Assembly: GCA_900540385.1 (NCBI GenBank)
Contig: UQFY01000001.1
Coordinates: 62,001 to 126,000, forward strand
Direction: 5' to 3'
Source of the DNA: an uncultured Mollicutes bacterium
Lineage (GTDB): Bacteria > Bacillota_I > Bacilli_A > RFN20 > CAG-826
Length of the DNA stretch: 64,000 bases
The notes below the pieces were generated by a model. It was not told the DNA's origin and did not search any database. It saw nothing but the letters and a program-made list of their open reading frames with translations. This document shows positions 1 to 8,572 of the stretch, one piece after another; position 1 is the first letter of the stretch; each line of letters begins with the position of its first letter. The position numbers and the translations under genes were made by a program.

Positions 1-1460
1 GTGTTTTGTCTTTCTCTGAGAAGGTTGTACATGGCTTCGCAGGAAGCGACGTTAGGCAAAAACCACAAAGTGTGAGAAAGGACATTCAGAAGACGGGTAT
101 CAGAAAACGGCATCGGAGGACGCTTATCCTGACCTAATTTTAAATCATCAATGCTGGCGGTGAGATATTGTCCTCTGATCAAATCAAGCCATTTCTGAAC
201 TTCGTTCTTGTATTTGAAGGTGGCGTTTGCTCCTTTTCCTTCTGCGGAGAAGAAGACGTTGAGATCGAATTCGTTGAATTCGCCGTCCATGGCCACCTGT
301 TTGATGCTGTCAGGCATCTGATAGGTCATCAAAACCATTCTCGGCAAAGAAAGATATGGGTTATTGGAACCTTTCCAATTCTCTTTGGCTCTTTGCTCAT
401 CGGAATAGGTCCAGTTGTAGATTTGGTCTTCGATGAATTCTCCGCTGCTGATGGCTCTGAACGGTGTTCCGGAAAGGAAGAGATAGTAATTTGTCGTGAT
501 AGGAAGGAAGGTTTCGTTGTACGCATTGCCGGCTTCATCGTTTTGGTATTTCTCGACATCGAAATCGGCGTCCGCTTCCTCATCCGGGTTCTCGAAAAGC
601 TTCTTTGCGTTTTCACGCCAGGCACCGAAATGATATTCGTCGAAGATGACCATATCCCAGTTTTCTGTATGGATGAATTCGTTCTTGGCTTTGATTCCGC
701 CATTGTCGTTCGTTCCGAGAAGGTTCTGGAAGGAACCGAAAACGACAATAGGTTTGGATTTGTCACAGGCTTCAAATTCTTTGTCCAAGCGGGTGCTCGA
801 ATCTTTGGCATCGTTATCGGAAACGAACTGCCATCCTTCGAAATCAATATGTGTGAGCAGATCCTCTTTCCAAGCAGATTCGACTGCTGGTTTGAAAGTC
901 AGGATAAGGATTCTCTTTAAACCCATGCTCTTTGCCAGCTCATAGGAAGCAAAAGTCTTTCCAAAACGCATCTTGCAGTTCCATAGGAACTTCGGTGCCT
1001 TATTCGGCTCTTCCTCTTTGGCTTTCTTGAAGTATTCTTCCGTGTATTGGACGGCTCTAACCTGTTCAGGTCTCATCTTGAATGTTGCCGTTCTTCCGCG
1101 GGTAGTGATGATGCCGGCACTGACTTCCTCGATGGCCTTCTCTACATCTTCTTTAGTGCATTTGAACCATTCGTTCTTGTCTTCTCCGTTATAGAGCTGT
1201 TTGAATCCTTCTCTCTTTAAAATCGCATGGATATCATGATCCATGAAGCACGTTCCATCGGAACGCACAGCAGATCTAACTAATTCGGTCTTATGTTTCA
1301 AACCACTGGTATGAAGCTGTTCGTTGATTCTGTCTTCGTAGTCCCCACGATCGGTGTATCCTATTTTCAGATATCCCTTATGAGAAGGAACATCGGGTAA
1401 GCTATAGGCATATATGGTCGGCTTGACCTCAGGTCTTTGCTTGAAAAATTCCGTTGCCAT
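1..1460 (-). CDS. GIY-YIG / DEAD-box restriction helicase (partial, runs off window)
   Basis: An open frame starts at the ATG ending at 1460, four bases after the stop of the upstream methylase gene, and stays open to the left edge, so the C-terminus is missing. Residues about 1-110 look like a T5orf172/MUG113 GIY-YIG nuclease domain (YLKIGYTDR, then EWF as the likely metal-site region). A superfamily 2 helicase core follows: MRFGKT as Walker A, IFDEYH as the DEAD-box equivalent and LSGTPF as motif III. In restriction systems such proteins translocate on and cleave DNA. The last place in a methylase operon supports the role of restriction subunit. The exact restriction type is not determined. 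Confidence 0.8.
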   Translation of the reverse strand, partial: MATEFFKQRPEVKPTIYAYSLPDVPSHKGYLKIGYTDRGDYEDRINEQLHTSGLKHKTELVRSAVRSDGTCFMDHDIHAILKREGFKQLYNGEDKNEWFKCTKEDVEKAIEEVSAGIITTRGRTATFKMRPEQVRAVQYTEEYFKKAKEEEPNKAPKFLWNCKMRFGKTFASYELAKSMGLKRILILTFKPAVESAWKEDLLTHIDFEGWQFVSDNDAKDSSTRLDKEFEACDKSKPIVVFGSFQNLLGTNDNGGIKAKNEFIHTENWDMVIFDEYHFGAWRENAKKLFENPDEEADADFDVEKYQNDEAGNAYNETFLPITTNYYLFLSGTPFRAISSGEFIEDQIYNWTYSDEQRAKENWKGSNNPYLSLPRMVLMTYQMPDSIKQVAMDGEFNEFDLNVFFSAEGKGANATFKYKNEVQKWLDLIRGQYLTASIDDLKLGQDKRPPMPFSDTRLLNVLSHTLWFLPNVASCEAMYNLLRERQN

Positions 1461-1463
1461 CGC

Positions 1464-3017
1464 TTAGTCCTCCATCGATTCGACGTTGTTTTCGATGAAA
1501 TCTATTTCTTTTTGATTAAGACCGTATTTCTCATAGAGTTCTTTGTCGGTCCACGGCTTAGAAAAGTCTTGGAGAGGGACGTATTGATAAACTCCGGAAG
1601 CTGCTCCTTGGTCATTTTTCTTCACACCAACAAGTGCACGGAAAAATTTAGTTTTTATGTAAGACCAGCAATTCATCATTTCTTTTTCTGTTTTGAATCC
1701 ACCAATAACAACGAAAGTTTCTGTACATAGTTCTCCTGGTTTAGCAAAAACAGGTTCAGAGAATTTTTCTCCAAATAAACCTGCCCCTTGGTTTCGTGCC
1801 ATAAACATTTTGTAGTCGTTAATGAAATCTTTCTTTGGAATAGGATAATTAGATGGAATGTATCGTATTGCTCTTTTTGCACCATCTAATCCATAAATAG
1901 AATAGCCATTTTTAAATGGAGTTTCACTTACTGCAGGAAGCCCATATTTTGAGGGGTTTTTGAACATGTCGCCACGAAAACCAAACGGTTTTTGTGGCGA
2001 CACATGTAAGGAAAACGATTCTTCATTAAATTTCTTTACTTTTCTATAAATCGAAACCAGTTCATTATTTCTAATGAAAATATCACATCCATCTTCTAAC
2101 ATTGTTCTATCAGTTTCGGTCGCGACTTGGTTTCCGTTGTCGTTGATGATATGTACGACAGGGCTTGTCTTATCTCTATCCCAAAGGAAGTAATTAACAC
2201 CACCTTTGATCTCAACACCTGTAAAACACAGGGATGCGTCTTTGAAATCGTGGATGATGGACATTCTGTTGTCATGGAGCATTTCGTTTCTAAAATCGTC
2301 AAGGCCCTTGCCGCCTGTCATCCAACGGGAAGGTACAATCATGGAGAGATATCTTGGCTTGAGCTTGATGGCTTGCTGAATGAACTTTTGATAAATGGGG
2401 CTGGCACTAGCTTGGGCACCTCCGTCATTGAGCTGATAAGGTGGGTTACTGATAATGACATCGAACTTCATCTTGAATACCTCCTCCACGTTCATTCCAT
2501 GAATGAACTCATATGCATGTGTTTCTAAATCTTCTCTTTTTGTTCCACCCAATTCCTGTTCGCTTGCTCCGCAGTAAACACATCTTCCGTTTTTGAACGT
2601 GTGGCTGCAGTTCTTGAATCGGATGTTTCCGTCCGCATTTTCGAAATGTGTGATAGAGAACTCGCCGTTTGCGTATTTAGAACAATAGACACCGCGTCTT
2701 GAAAGAAGACTGGTCAGTTCCGTGATTGCGATTCCATAAAGCTGTTTATGGAAGATATGGTCGACTCTATCCTGAAGATCAGGGATTTGGTTTTCTAGTC
2801 CTTTGAGGAGTCTTTTTGCGATTTCTCTCAGAAAAACGCCAGTCTTGCAGGCAGGATCAAGGAATGTCGTATCCGGATTCTCGAACAGCTCTTGAGGGAG
2901 CATGTCTAACATCTGGTTGACGACATCCGGGGAAGTGAAGACTTCATCGTTGGAGAGATTGGCCAAACAGCTCAATACGTCAGGGTTATAAACCTTGCTG
3001 AATAAATCATCACTCAT
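1464..3017 (-). CDS. N6-adenine DNA methyltransferase, Eco57I-like
   Basis: 517 aa. The SAM-binding motif I is DPACKTG (near residue 55) and the catalytic motif IV is NPPY (near residue 192), which together define an amino-methylating DNA methyltransferase. Between them lies a Cys/His cluster (CSH, then CVYCG) that may bind zinc. The C-terminal half is a probable target-recognition region like that of Eco57I-type enzymes. The start overlaps the upstream methylase gene by 8 bases, and the restriction helicase follows after 3 bases, so the three are translated together. It probably modifies host DNA to protect it from the downstream nuclease-helicase. Confidence 0.82.
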   Translation of the reverse strand: MSDDLFSKVYNPDVLSCLANLSNDEVFTSPDVVNQMLDMLPQELFENPDTTFLDPACKTGVFLREIAKRLLKGLENQIPDLQDRVDHIFHKQLYGIAITELTSLLSRRGVYCSKYANGEFSITHFENADGNIRFKNCSHTFKNGRCVYCGASEQELGGTKREDLETHAYEFIHGMNVEEVFKMKFDVIISNPPYQLNDGGAQASASPIYQKFIQQAIKLKPRYLSMIVPSRWMTGGKGLDDFRNEMLHDNRMSIIHDFKDASLCFTGVEIKGGVNYFLWDRDKTSPVVHIINDNGNQVATETDRTMLEDGCDIFIRNNELVSIYRKVKKFNEESFSLHVSPQKPFGFRGDMFKNPSKYGLPAVSETPFKNGYSIYGLDGAKRAIRYIPSNYPIPKKDFINDYKMFMARNQGAGLFGEKFSEPVFAKPGELCTETFVVIGGFKTEKEMMNCWSYIKTKFFRALVGVKKNDQGAASGVYQYVPLQDFSKPWTDKELYEKYGLNQKEIDFIENNVESMED

Positions 3018-3702
3018 AATCTTTTAACCTCTTGTAGTTCATTACGCTCCGATGGACGAATTTGCCTTCTCCGTTGTTATTGTCGAAGAGGGTTTCCTGT
3101 CCATTTGTGTCTTGCTTAGGATTTTCGTTTTGCTTAAGAATCTCATCGAATGTGTATTCGCTTCGGGATAGCTGAGGCCCGGTTACGAATCCCCATTCGC
3201 TGAAGAGAATCGGATCTTCCTTGTCGTTTCCATTTTCATCGACTTCATGGAGCGTCAAAGCATTCCCGCAGACGATATTCTTGGAAAGGATGAAACGGAT
3301 GGAATCCCGCATATCCTCGCTGCATTCCTTTTTGCAGACGGCTTTATATTGCTTGTCCCAGATTTTGAAAAGACGCTCACGGCACGCAATCACATTGTCC
3401 ATCATAATGTCCACACCATAAAGGCTAGATACCGCAAGCAAAGAGTTCTTTTCAAAATCCATGACACTTCTTCTGTATTTTTTCTTCACAACAGCCAGTT
3501 TTCTGTCGAGAATCTCTGCTAAGAAGTTTCCGTCTCCACAGGCAGGCTCCAGGAATCTGGAATCGATTCTCTGTGTTTCGTCGTTCACAAGATCACACAT
3601 TGCTTTGACTTCACGCTCATTGGTGAAGACCTCGCCGTGGTCGACGACACGCTTTCTGGATTTGATCTGCTTGTTTGCTTTCTGTTTCGTTTCTTTTGGC
3701 AT
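3010..3702 (-). CDS. Short N6-methyltransferase-like protein lacking NPPY
   Basis: 230 aa. The N-terminus has the GEVFT signature seen at the start of N6 methylases and a clear SAM motif I (EPACGDGNF, near residue 55). No NPPY/DPPY catalytic motif follows: the corresponding region reads GFVTGPQLSRSEY and the protein ends soon after. It starts at ATG within TAATG shared with the upstream regulator and overlaps the downstream full methylase. It could be a non-catalytic partner subunit, or the front of a methylase split from the next gene. Function is inferred from motif and context only. Confidence 0.7.
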   Translation of the reverse strand: MPKETKQKANKQIKSRKRVVDHGEVFTNEREVKAMCDLVNDETQRIDSRFLEPACGDGNFLAEILDRKLAVVKKKYRRSVMDFEKNSLLAVSSLYGVDIMMDNVIACRERLFKIWDKQYKAVCKKECSEDMRDSIRFILSKNIVCGNALTLHEVDENGNDKEDPILFSEWGFVTGPQLSRSEYTFDEILKQNENPKQDTNGQETLFDNNNGEGKFVHRSVMNYKRLKDYE

Positions 3703-3893
3703 TACTCGTCTACCTCGATCTTGTGTTTCTTGAAGTAGGGAGCAAGCTTTCTCTTTGCTTTGATGGTCGGCTGATGGGCGCCTCTTTCCCAGCGGTTCAC
3801 AGTCTGAAAGGAAACACCCAAAAGATTCGCAAGTTCCGTCTGGGATAAAATCAGAGTAGTTCTCAGCTTCTTAACAGCTTCAGCATAGGTCAT
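3702..3893 (-). CDS. XRE-family helix-turn-helix regulator
   Basis: 63 aa when started at the ATG ending at 3893, which has AGGAG seven bases upstream. An earlier in-frame ATG at 3917 lies at the expected transcription start and is unlikely. A typical XRE helix-turn-helix is visible (SQTELANLLGVSFQTVNRWE). Small XRE proteins at the head of restriction-modification operons commonly act as controller (C) proteins that time methylase before nuclease expression. That role is inferred here from position. Its stop overlaps the next ATG by one base (TAATG). Confidence 0.8.
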   Translation of the reverse strand: MTYAEAVKKLRTTLILSQTELANLLGVSFQTVNRWERGAHQPTIKAKRKLAPYFKKHKIEVDE

Positions 3894-3918
3894 ATGTTTG
3901 CTCCTGTTCTTGGTCAAA

Positions 3919-3947
3919 AGTATACCATTTTCTTCTCATTCTGTCGA
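3919..3947 (-). promoter_or_regulatory. Sigma-A type promoter of the regulator/methylase operon
   Basis: On the minus strand TCGACA (3947-3942) is separated by exactly 17 bases from TATACT (3924-3919). Transcription would begin near 3912 and reach the regulator ATG at 3893 with an AGGAG ribosome site between. This allows the methylase/restriction genes to be expressed independently of the nuclease-helicase gene upstream. Confidence 0.65.
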
Positions 3948-3978
3948 TGAATAGGACGATAAAAGTTTCGGCTTCTCC

Positions 3979-5856
3979 TTAGTTCTTGACCAACTGTTTA
4001 AGATATTCGCGAAGATTGTCATCTTCTGCATAGATGAACGTTCCTTTTACACCTCTGGTCAGAAGAACCTTATAGGTGTTTCGAATCAGTTTCTCTGCCA
4101 AAGCGCCATCTGCAGTTCTGATTCCACTTGCGGAATCACTATGGGCATTCATTTCTTTGTGGAATTCAAGCTTGCCTGTTTTCTTGTTGTAGGTAAGGTC
4201 TTTTCCAATGATGACGCCTGCATATTCGACTTCCAGTCCCTGGATGGTATGGATACAGAACACATTCTCTTTCTGAGTTTCATCCAAAATCGCGGCTCTA
4301 TCCGCCTTCTTGATATTCCAGCGAAGCTTGGTTCCGTCTTGGTATTCGAAATCATATTTATCCAGATCATATTGGCTGACCCATTCATGGGTGTAACCGG
4401 CCATGAGTCTCATCTGATGGTTGGAATCCCAGAGTTCACTCCATTTCTTCATCATGTCCTTCATGGAATCCATGATTTCTACTTTGTATTTCATTCCTTT
4501 TAAGGAGACATAGTCATTCGTGTAACCCAAGAAATGATTCACAAAGGAGATGTACTGTTCTCCTCCGACGCAACGGAACTGGGAAGAGAGAATCATTCGA
4601 TCATCTTCAATCACCTTCGAACCATATTTTTCAGCGTATTCCTTTATCTGTTTGATGGACAAGTCATCGGAAGTGGTGACAACCTGGTCTTCGTCAACCA
4701 AGAACACATTGACTCTTGATGCATTGAATAATTTATCGATGACATCGACGCTTCTCTGCACGCCCCATCCGAACTTCCATTTCAGCATTCGATGAGCTTC
4801 ATCGACGATGATGCAGTCGAAGTCATAGGCAGCCGATTTTGCAAAGGCGGCAGGGGTTTTGAACAACTCCTTGATGGCTTTCTTGGTGAAATCTTTGGTG
4901 AGGATATCGCCAAAATAGGTACGAGGCGTGAAATTTGCAGTCACATAGCAGGCATTTCTTCTTTCTGAACCATCCTTCGGATGCATAAGCTGACCTAGGG
5001 CATTGATAGCCACGATGGATTTTCCAGATCCCGGTCCACCTCTTACGATGATAGTTCTTCTTTCCCCTTTTTCTAAAGCTTCCTGAACTTCACTTACTAT
5101 CTTTGAAACAGAATAGGACTGCTCGGCGTCATAAGAAAAGAATGGTTCACCGTTGATGGCATCGGCAACCATCTTGGAGAAGCCTTCGCTTGGTCGGATT
5201 TGAGAACTATCGATTTCATAGAGCGTGTTGTGACTATAAGGTTTCTTTATATATTTTGCGATGAACTCGCTGAGTTTCTTCTGATCATCTTTTAAGAATG
5301 CAGGTGCCTCATGGACGAGAGGGTATTCCTTTTCGTTTTTCAAAAGGACTTCATATCCCTCTGGCATGTTGTGGAGATAAGAGCAGGCATTCACACCGAC
5401 CTTGTTGGTGTAGATGTACTCGTTGAAGTCTTTCATGATGTTGGCGTAGTTCAACGCCTGATAGGAAGGATGCCAGTAATCATCCATTCCATGCCCACCA
5501 TCTGTTACGACATAGTCTTTTAGTGATGATCTTCTTACTGTACTCCATTGTTTGAGCTCAATGAGGATGACATTTTCCTTGTCTTCTTCGTCTTTTCCAA
5601 AAATCAGGAAGTCCACTCTTTGTTTCGTGTCTACGAGTTTGTATTCGACACCGACGCCTGCCTCTTTGGGAATGGAATTATCCTTCAAGGCTTCGGCGAC
5701 CTTTGGAAGGGAGTGAATCCAGGAGTTGTACTCGCTTGGAGAACCGCCGCCGATATGGTTCGCTTTGAATTCGTTTAAAAGCATTCGGCCGATAATCGGA
5801 TTTGATCCGCTGCAACTGCTTATGAAATTTCCTACAGTATCGCTATATAAAATCAT
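3979..5856 (-). CDS. PD-(D/E)XK nuclease fused to DUF2075 helicase/ATPase
   Basis: 625 aa from the ATG ending at 5856, chosen because GGGAGGGG lies seven bases upstream; a longer frame starting at 5907 has no such site. The N-terminal part carries a PD-(D/E)XK nuclease signature (VDFLIFG, then ILIELKQW, the D...ExK core). The rest is a DUF2075/Schlafen-type DNA/RNA helicase: Walker A GGPGSGKS (near residue 275), Walker B IIVDEAHRM, and a late QGLEVEY motif. DUF2075 proteins are frequent in phage-defence islands. It is the first gene of the minus-strand cluster and probably a defence effector or a restriction accessory. Confidence 0.78.
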   Translation of the reverse strand: MILYSDTVGNFISSCSGSNPIIGRMLLNEFKANHIGGGSPSEYNSWIHSLPKVAEALKDNSIPKEAGVGVEYKLVDTKQRVDFLIFGKDEEDKENVILIELKQWSTVRRSSLKDYVVTDGGHGMDDYWHPSYQALNYANIMKDFNEYIYTNKVGVNACSYLHNMPEGYEVLLKNEKEYPLVHEAPAFLKDDQKKLSEFIAKYIKKPYSHNTLYEIDSSQIRPSEGFSKMVADAINGEPFFSYDAEQSYSVSKIVSEVQEALEKGERRTIIVRGGPGSGKSIVAINALGQLMHPKDGSERRNACYVTANFTPRTYFGDILTKDFTKKAIKELFKTPAAFAKSAAYDFDCIIVDEAHRMLKWKFGWGVQRSVDVIDKLFNASRVNVFLVDEDQVVTTSDDLSIKQIKEYAEKYGSKVIEDDRMILSSQFRCVGGEQYISFVNHFLGYTNDYVSLKGMKYKVEIMDSMKDMMKKWSELWDSNHQMRLMAGYTHEWVSQYDLDKYDFEYQDGTKLRWNIKKADRAAILDETQKENVFCIHTIQGLEVEYAGVIIGKDLTYNKKTGKLEFHKEMNAHSDSASGIRTADGALAEKLIRNTYKVLLTRGVKGTFIYAEDDNLREYLKQLVKN

Positions 5857-5885
5857 CAGAAACCCCTCCCATGTCCTTGCTATTA

Positions 5886-5914
5886 GTTTATAACAAAGAT
5901 ATGTCACTTTGGAA
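5886..5914 (-). promoter_or_regulatory. Promoter of the nuclease-DUF2075 gene
   Basis: Minus strand TTTCCA (5914-5909), 17-base spacer, TATAAA (5891-5886), about 30 bases upstream of the chosen ATG at 5856. The -35 matches consensus in 4 of 6 positions, so this is moderate evidence. Confidence 0.5.
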
Positions 5915-5949
5915 ATTTTATGGAAAAAATTGACGAAAAGGCTTATGGT

Positions 5950-6262
5950 CGAAACTCATCATTTCTTTAAAAACGTAAAGTAATAAGCGAAACCGGGATT
6001 GCATCTCTTGATTTTGACAAAGAAAAAGGCAAATAAACGAAGAATATAGGCGCTTTCAGCTAATGGCATGTTTAAATATTAGGGAGCCTAGGGAAGTTCT
6101 AGGTTGTTGTCCTGGCAACGTGATTAGCAACTCACGACCCGATCAACGCATCAACGGCCTGGTTGCTGGGCTGTCTGCCTGATTAGGAGAGCAGCTTCTG
6201 ATAGACAGGCAACGACGACCTACTCTTTTCACTTGTCTGTTCTCCTGAAAGGAGGACAGCCG
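5950..6262 (+). other. Gene-free leader between defence cluster and conjugative element
   Basis: No credible gene in about 400 bases. The distal half (about 6080-6240) is rich in short dyads: CCTAG with CTAGG near 6088, GTTG with CAAC near 6108, CGTG with CACG near 6120-6137, and CTGTCT with AGACAG near 6169-6209. It reads as a structured 5' leader of the sigma-like gene, with its last hairpin covering the ribosome site. No well-spaced promoter was recognised. It may also mark the junction between the two divergent gene blocks. Confidence 0.4.
6237..6259 (+). promoter_or_regulatory. Hairpin enclosing the Shine-Dalgarno site of the sigma-like gene
   Basis: CTGTTCTCCT (6237-6246), loop GAA, then AGGAGGACAG (6250-6259): a 10-base stem with one G-U pair in which the 3' strand is the AGGAGG ribosome site for the ATG at 6263. 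If formed, it would hide the site and make translation conditional. Confidence 0.55.
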
Positions 6263-6736
6263 ATGGCTGTCAAGATAATAACAATGGAGATCGTCTCCAA
6301 GAAGTCCGGAAAGGCCATAGAGGTCTCTTTTCCGATGGACGAAGGCCTTTTTAAGGCCTCGTTCTCCCTTCCGAAGAAGAAACGCATCCTGTTCCTTACG
6401 GAAGCGTACCGTGAGTTCAAGCACGAGGAGAAGAGAAAACGTAGATTGCTTTCCCTCGAATCCATGCTCGAAGACTGTACGGAGTTCGAAGACGGACTTG
6501 TAGACGATAGCCTCAACCCAGAAGAGCAGTGCCTCAGAAACGAAAGAGACGTTCTTCTTTACGATGCCATATCCAAACTCAACGAAAGACAGAGAAAAGT
6601 CATCGTTGGGCTTTTTTACAATGGGAAGACTCAGAGACAATTGGCCGAGGAAATGGGCATGACGGAGTCCGCTATGTCACATTTCGTTGATTATGTCTTA
6701 GCAAAGCTAAGAAACTGCCTTGAAGGAAAAATCTAA
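6263..6736 (+). CDS. Sigma-70 region 4-like regulator of the conjugative element
   Basis: 157 aa. The start is ATG 6263, seven bases after AGGAGG; an upstream ATG at 6233 lies before the ribosome site. The C-terminal 60 residues look like sigma region 4 (LNERQRKVIVGLFY, then TQRQLAEEMGMTESAMSHF helix-turn-helix). The N-terminal half is basic and unassigned. Such sigma-like proteins are common at the head of the transfer module of Gram-positive conjugative elements. It probably activates, or recruits polymerase to, downstream transfer genes. Without a visible region 2 it may be an anti-sigma-like or accessory factor instead. Confidence 0.72.
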   Translation: MAVKIITMEIVSKKSGKAIEVSFPMDEGLFKASFSLPKKKRILFLTEAYREFKHEEKRKRRLLSLESMLEDCTEFEDGLVDDSLNPEEQCLRNERDVLLYDAISKLNERQRKVIVGLFYNGKTQRQLAEEMGMTESAMSHFVDYVLAKLRNCLEGKI

Positions 6737-6754
6737 AAATTTTTTCTCAAGTTT

Positions 6755-6905
6755 TGCCGTTTTCAGGGCGTCTAAAGTGAGGGGCCAAAACATTCCAACA
6801 ATCACAGTGTCCAAGAAGTGTGCTAGGTATAGCTCCTAGTAAATACACTAGACAAACTAAGCGTGAAGCTTAACAGGAATGAGAGGCCCCAAACTTTATG
6901 AAAAA
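6755..6905 (+). other. Candidate origin of transfer (oriT) region
   Basis: About 190 bases without a gene lie directly before the relaxosome and relaxase genes. Nested dyads are visible: AGTGT (6817-6821) with ACACT (6845-6849) enclosing CTAGG (6823-6827) with CCTAG (6835-6839), and GGGGCC at 6781 facing GGCCCC at 6885. Position next to mobilisation genes plus dyads is typical of oriT. No nick sequence was recognised, so this is inference. Confidence 0.4.
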
Positions 6906-6926
6906 AGAAAAAGGAGGCTGTATGTC

Positions 6927-7391
6927 ATGTGCGAAAGCAATGTCTTGAACACGAAGCAGATCACAAGATGCACCCTGCGTTTCTATGATCCTAGCTTCGT
7001 GGAAAAACTAAATTCCCTCTACAAGAAGGTAGGAGGTACTCAGTCCTCCTTCCTAGGAATGCTCATCAAGGAAGGATACAAGGTGATGTCTCCTCTCTAT
7101 GAGAGCAATGAGGAACCTGTGTCTGAATCCGTATTGGGGGTTCTAGGGGACAAGCTCGAGAGTTCACTTTCCGAACTTAAGGAGATCCTTCTCGAGAAAT
7201 CGGATGCCGAGATGAAAGGAATCTCGTCTTTGTCAGATGACCACGTCGAGCTGCTCCGCTTCCTCTCTTGCATCTACAACCTCTTCGTCTTGATCTCCAT
7301 CAACGACAAGGAAGTGAAGGACATCGCCGAGGAAGGAGGACTCGACAGAATCCCGAAGAGATTCCAGAAGGCAAACAACGCCAAGAGATGA
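6927..7391 (+). CDS. Relaxosome accessory protein (MobC-like)
   Basis: 154 aa when started at ATG 6927, nine bases after AAGGAGG; an earlier in-frame ATG at 6879 precedes that site. The first 50 residues have a basic strand followed by helices, resembling ribbon-helix-helix DNA-binding folds, then a helical tail. It ends in an ATGA overlap with the relaxase gene, so both are co-translated. Small DNA-binding proteins in this position usually load the relaxase onto oriT. No specific family signature was confirmed. Confidence 0.55.
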   Translation: MCESNVLNTKQITRCTLRFYDPSFVEKLNSLYKKVGGTQSSFLGMLIKEGYKVMSPLYESNEEPVSESVLGVLGDKLESSLSELKEILLEKSDAEMKGISSLSDDHVELLRFLSCIYNLFVLISINDKEVKDIAEEGGLDRIPKRFQKANNAKR

Positions 7392-8572
7392 GCACTTCCC
7401 CGAACATCCTTCTCCGTGTCCATTACTACGAGCCTAAAAGCGAGAAACGAGGCTTCTATTCCTCAGAACGTACCAACAGCGATTACCTCGGCTACATGGA
7501 CAAAGGGCACAGAAGCGGGAAGTACTCCGACTACATGGATTACCAGGGAAACAGAGAAAAAAGCTCCGGCGTGTTCGACGGGAATGGTCTGATGGATGAG
7601 AAGAAGAAATCCGAGTTTCGGAAAGAGCTCAAGGAAACCCTCTCTGTCATCTGGGACATGATCGTCTCCACGGAAGAAGAATATGGGAAAGAGAAGCTAT
7701 CTTCCTGGAAATCCGCCATGGAGCTAATCAAGGCGGAACTTCCGAAGTTTCTGGAGGACAACCACATGTCCATTGATAACGTCGGATGGTGCGGAGCACT
7801 CCATGAGAATACCGACAACCGCCATATCCACCTGCTTCTATTTGAAAAGAAGATGGAATGCTTCAATCCAGACACCAAGAAGATGAGATTCCATCAGGGA
7901 ACTTTGAACAAGCTCTCGATGGAGGACTTCAAGATACGGATTGAGCAGAGACTCGATGGTCATGAGCATTCCTTCCACCGGTACAGAGACAAGCTCCTGG
8001 CCATGGAAAAGGAAAGACTCGAAGAAGTGGACGATAAGGCTGTCTACAGCAAAGACCTCAAATCGATGCTCTTGGAGCTATACCGCAAAGCTCCGAAAGG
8101 AACCTACGGATACAGAAGCGAAAAAGCGGATCCGATAAGACCGTTGGTGGACAGCATCACAACCTACATGCTCACCGGTGACGAATCCTCCCTCCTTCTC
8201 TTCATGGAGCTTCTTGGAAAGCTCAAGAAGAGAGACGAGGAAGTCAAAAGAATCTGCCAAAGAGACAAGATCGATCCTTCTCCGCATCTGTTGGCGGAGA
8301 AGTTCAAGGAGGATCTCTACCGCCGCTGCGGAAACGAGATTCTCGGCTATATCCGCAAGGCAGATACAATGGAATCGAAGATAGGCAACGGCGATGCCGT
8401 CAGAAAAAGACGCTGGGACGAAAAGAAAAAACGCGGATACCTCTTCAGTAAAGCGATGAAGCTGGATGGGCTCGTCAGCCAGGAGAGAATCAGCGTGTTC
8501 GACGAATACCGGAGAGCGCTTCAAAATGCGGAATACCAGAGACTGAAGGAGGAAGGGGTCATCGAAGTATGA
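7388..8572 (+). CDS. Conjugative relaxase, MobL/MobP-like
   Basis: 394 aa from ATG 7388 in the ATGA overlap. The histidine-rich metal site ENTDNRHIHLLLFEK (near residue 140) matches motif III of MobL/MobP-type relaxases, which nick oriT and become covalently linked to the transferred strand. The likely nucleophilic tyrosines lie in the N-terminal segment (VHYYEP or SDYLGYMDK). The C-terminal half is helical and charged. The gene sits between a relaxosome protein and the VirD4 coupling protein, in the usual mobilisation order. Confidence 0.8.
   Translation: MSTSPNILLRVHYYEPKSEKRGFYSSERTNSDYLGYMDKGHRSGKYSDYMDYQGNREKSSGVFDGNGLMDEKKKSEFRKELKETLSVIWDMIVSTEEEYGKEKLSSWKSAMELIKAELPKFLEDNHMSIDNVGWCGALHENTDNRHIHLLLFEKKMECFNPDTKKMRFHQGTLNKLSMEDFKIRIEQRLDGHEHSFHRYRDKLLAMEKERLEEVDDKAVYSKDLKSMLLELYRKAPKGTYGYRSEKADPIRPLVDSITTYMLTGDESSLLLFMELLGKLKKRDEEVKRICQRDKIDPSPHLLAEKFKEDLYRRCGNEILGYIRKADTMESKIGNGDAVRKRRWDEKKKRGYLFSKAMKLDGLVSQERISVFDEYRRALQNAEYQRLKEEGVIEV

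Noticed and set aside
168..920. A 250-codon open frame on the plus strand
   Set aside because: It lies opposite the restriction helicase, whose frame has clear GIY-YIG and DEAD motifs. The plus-strand product has no recognisable domain.
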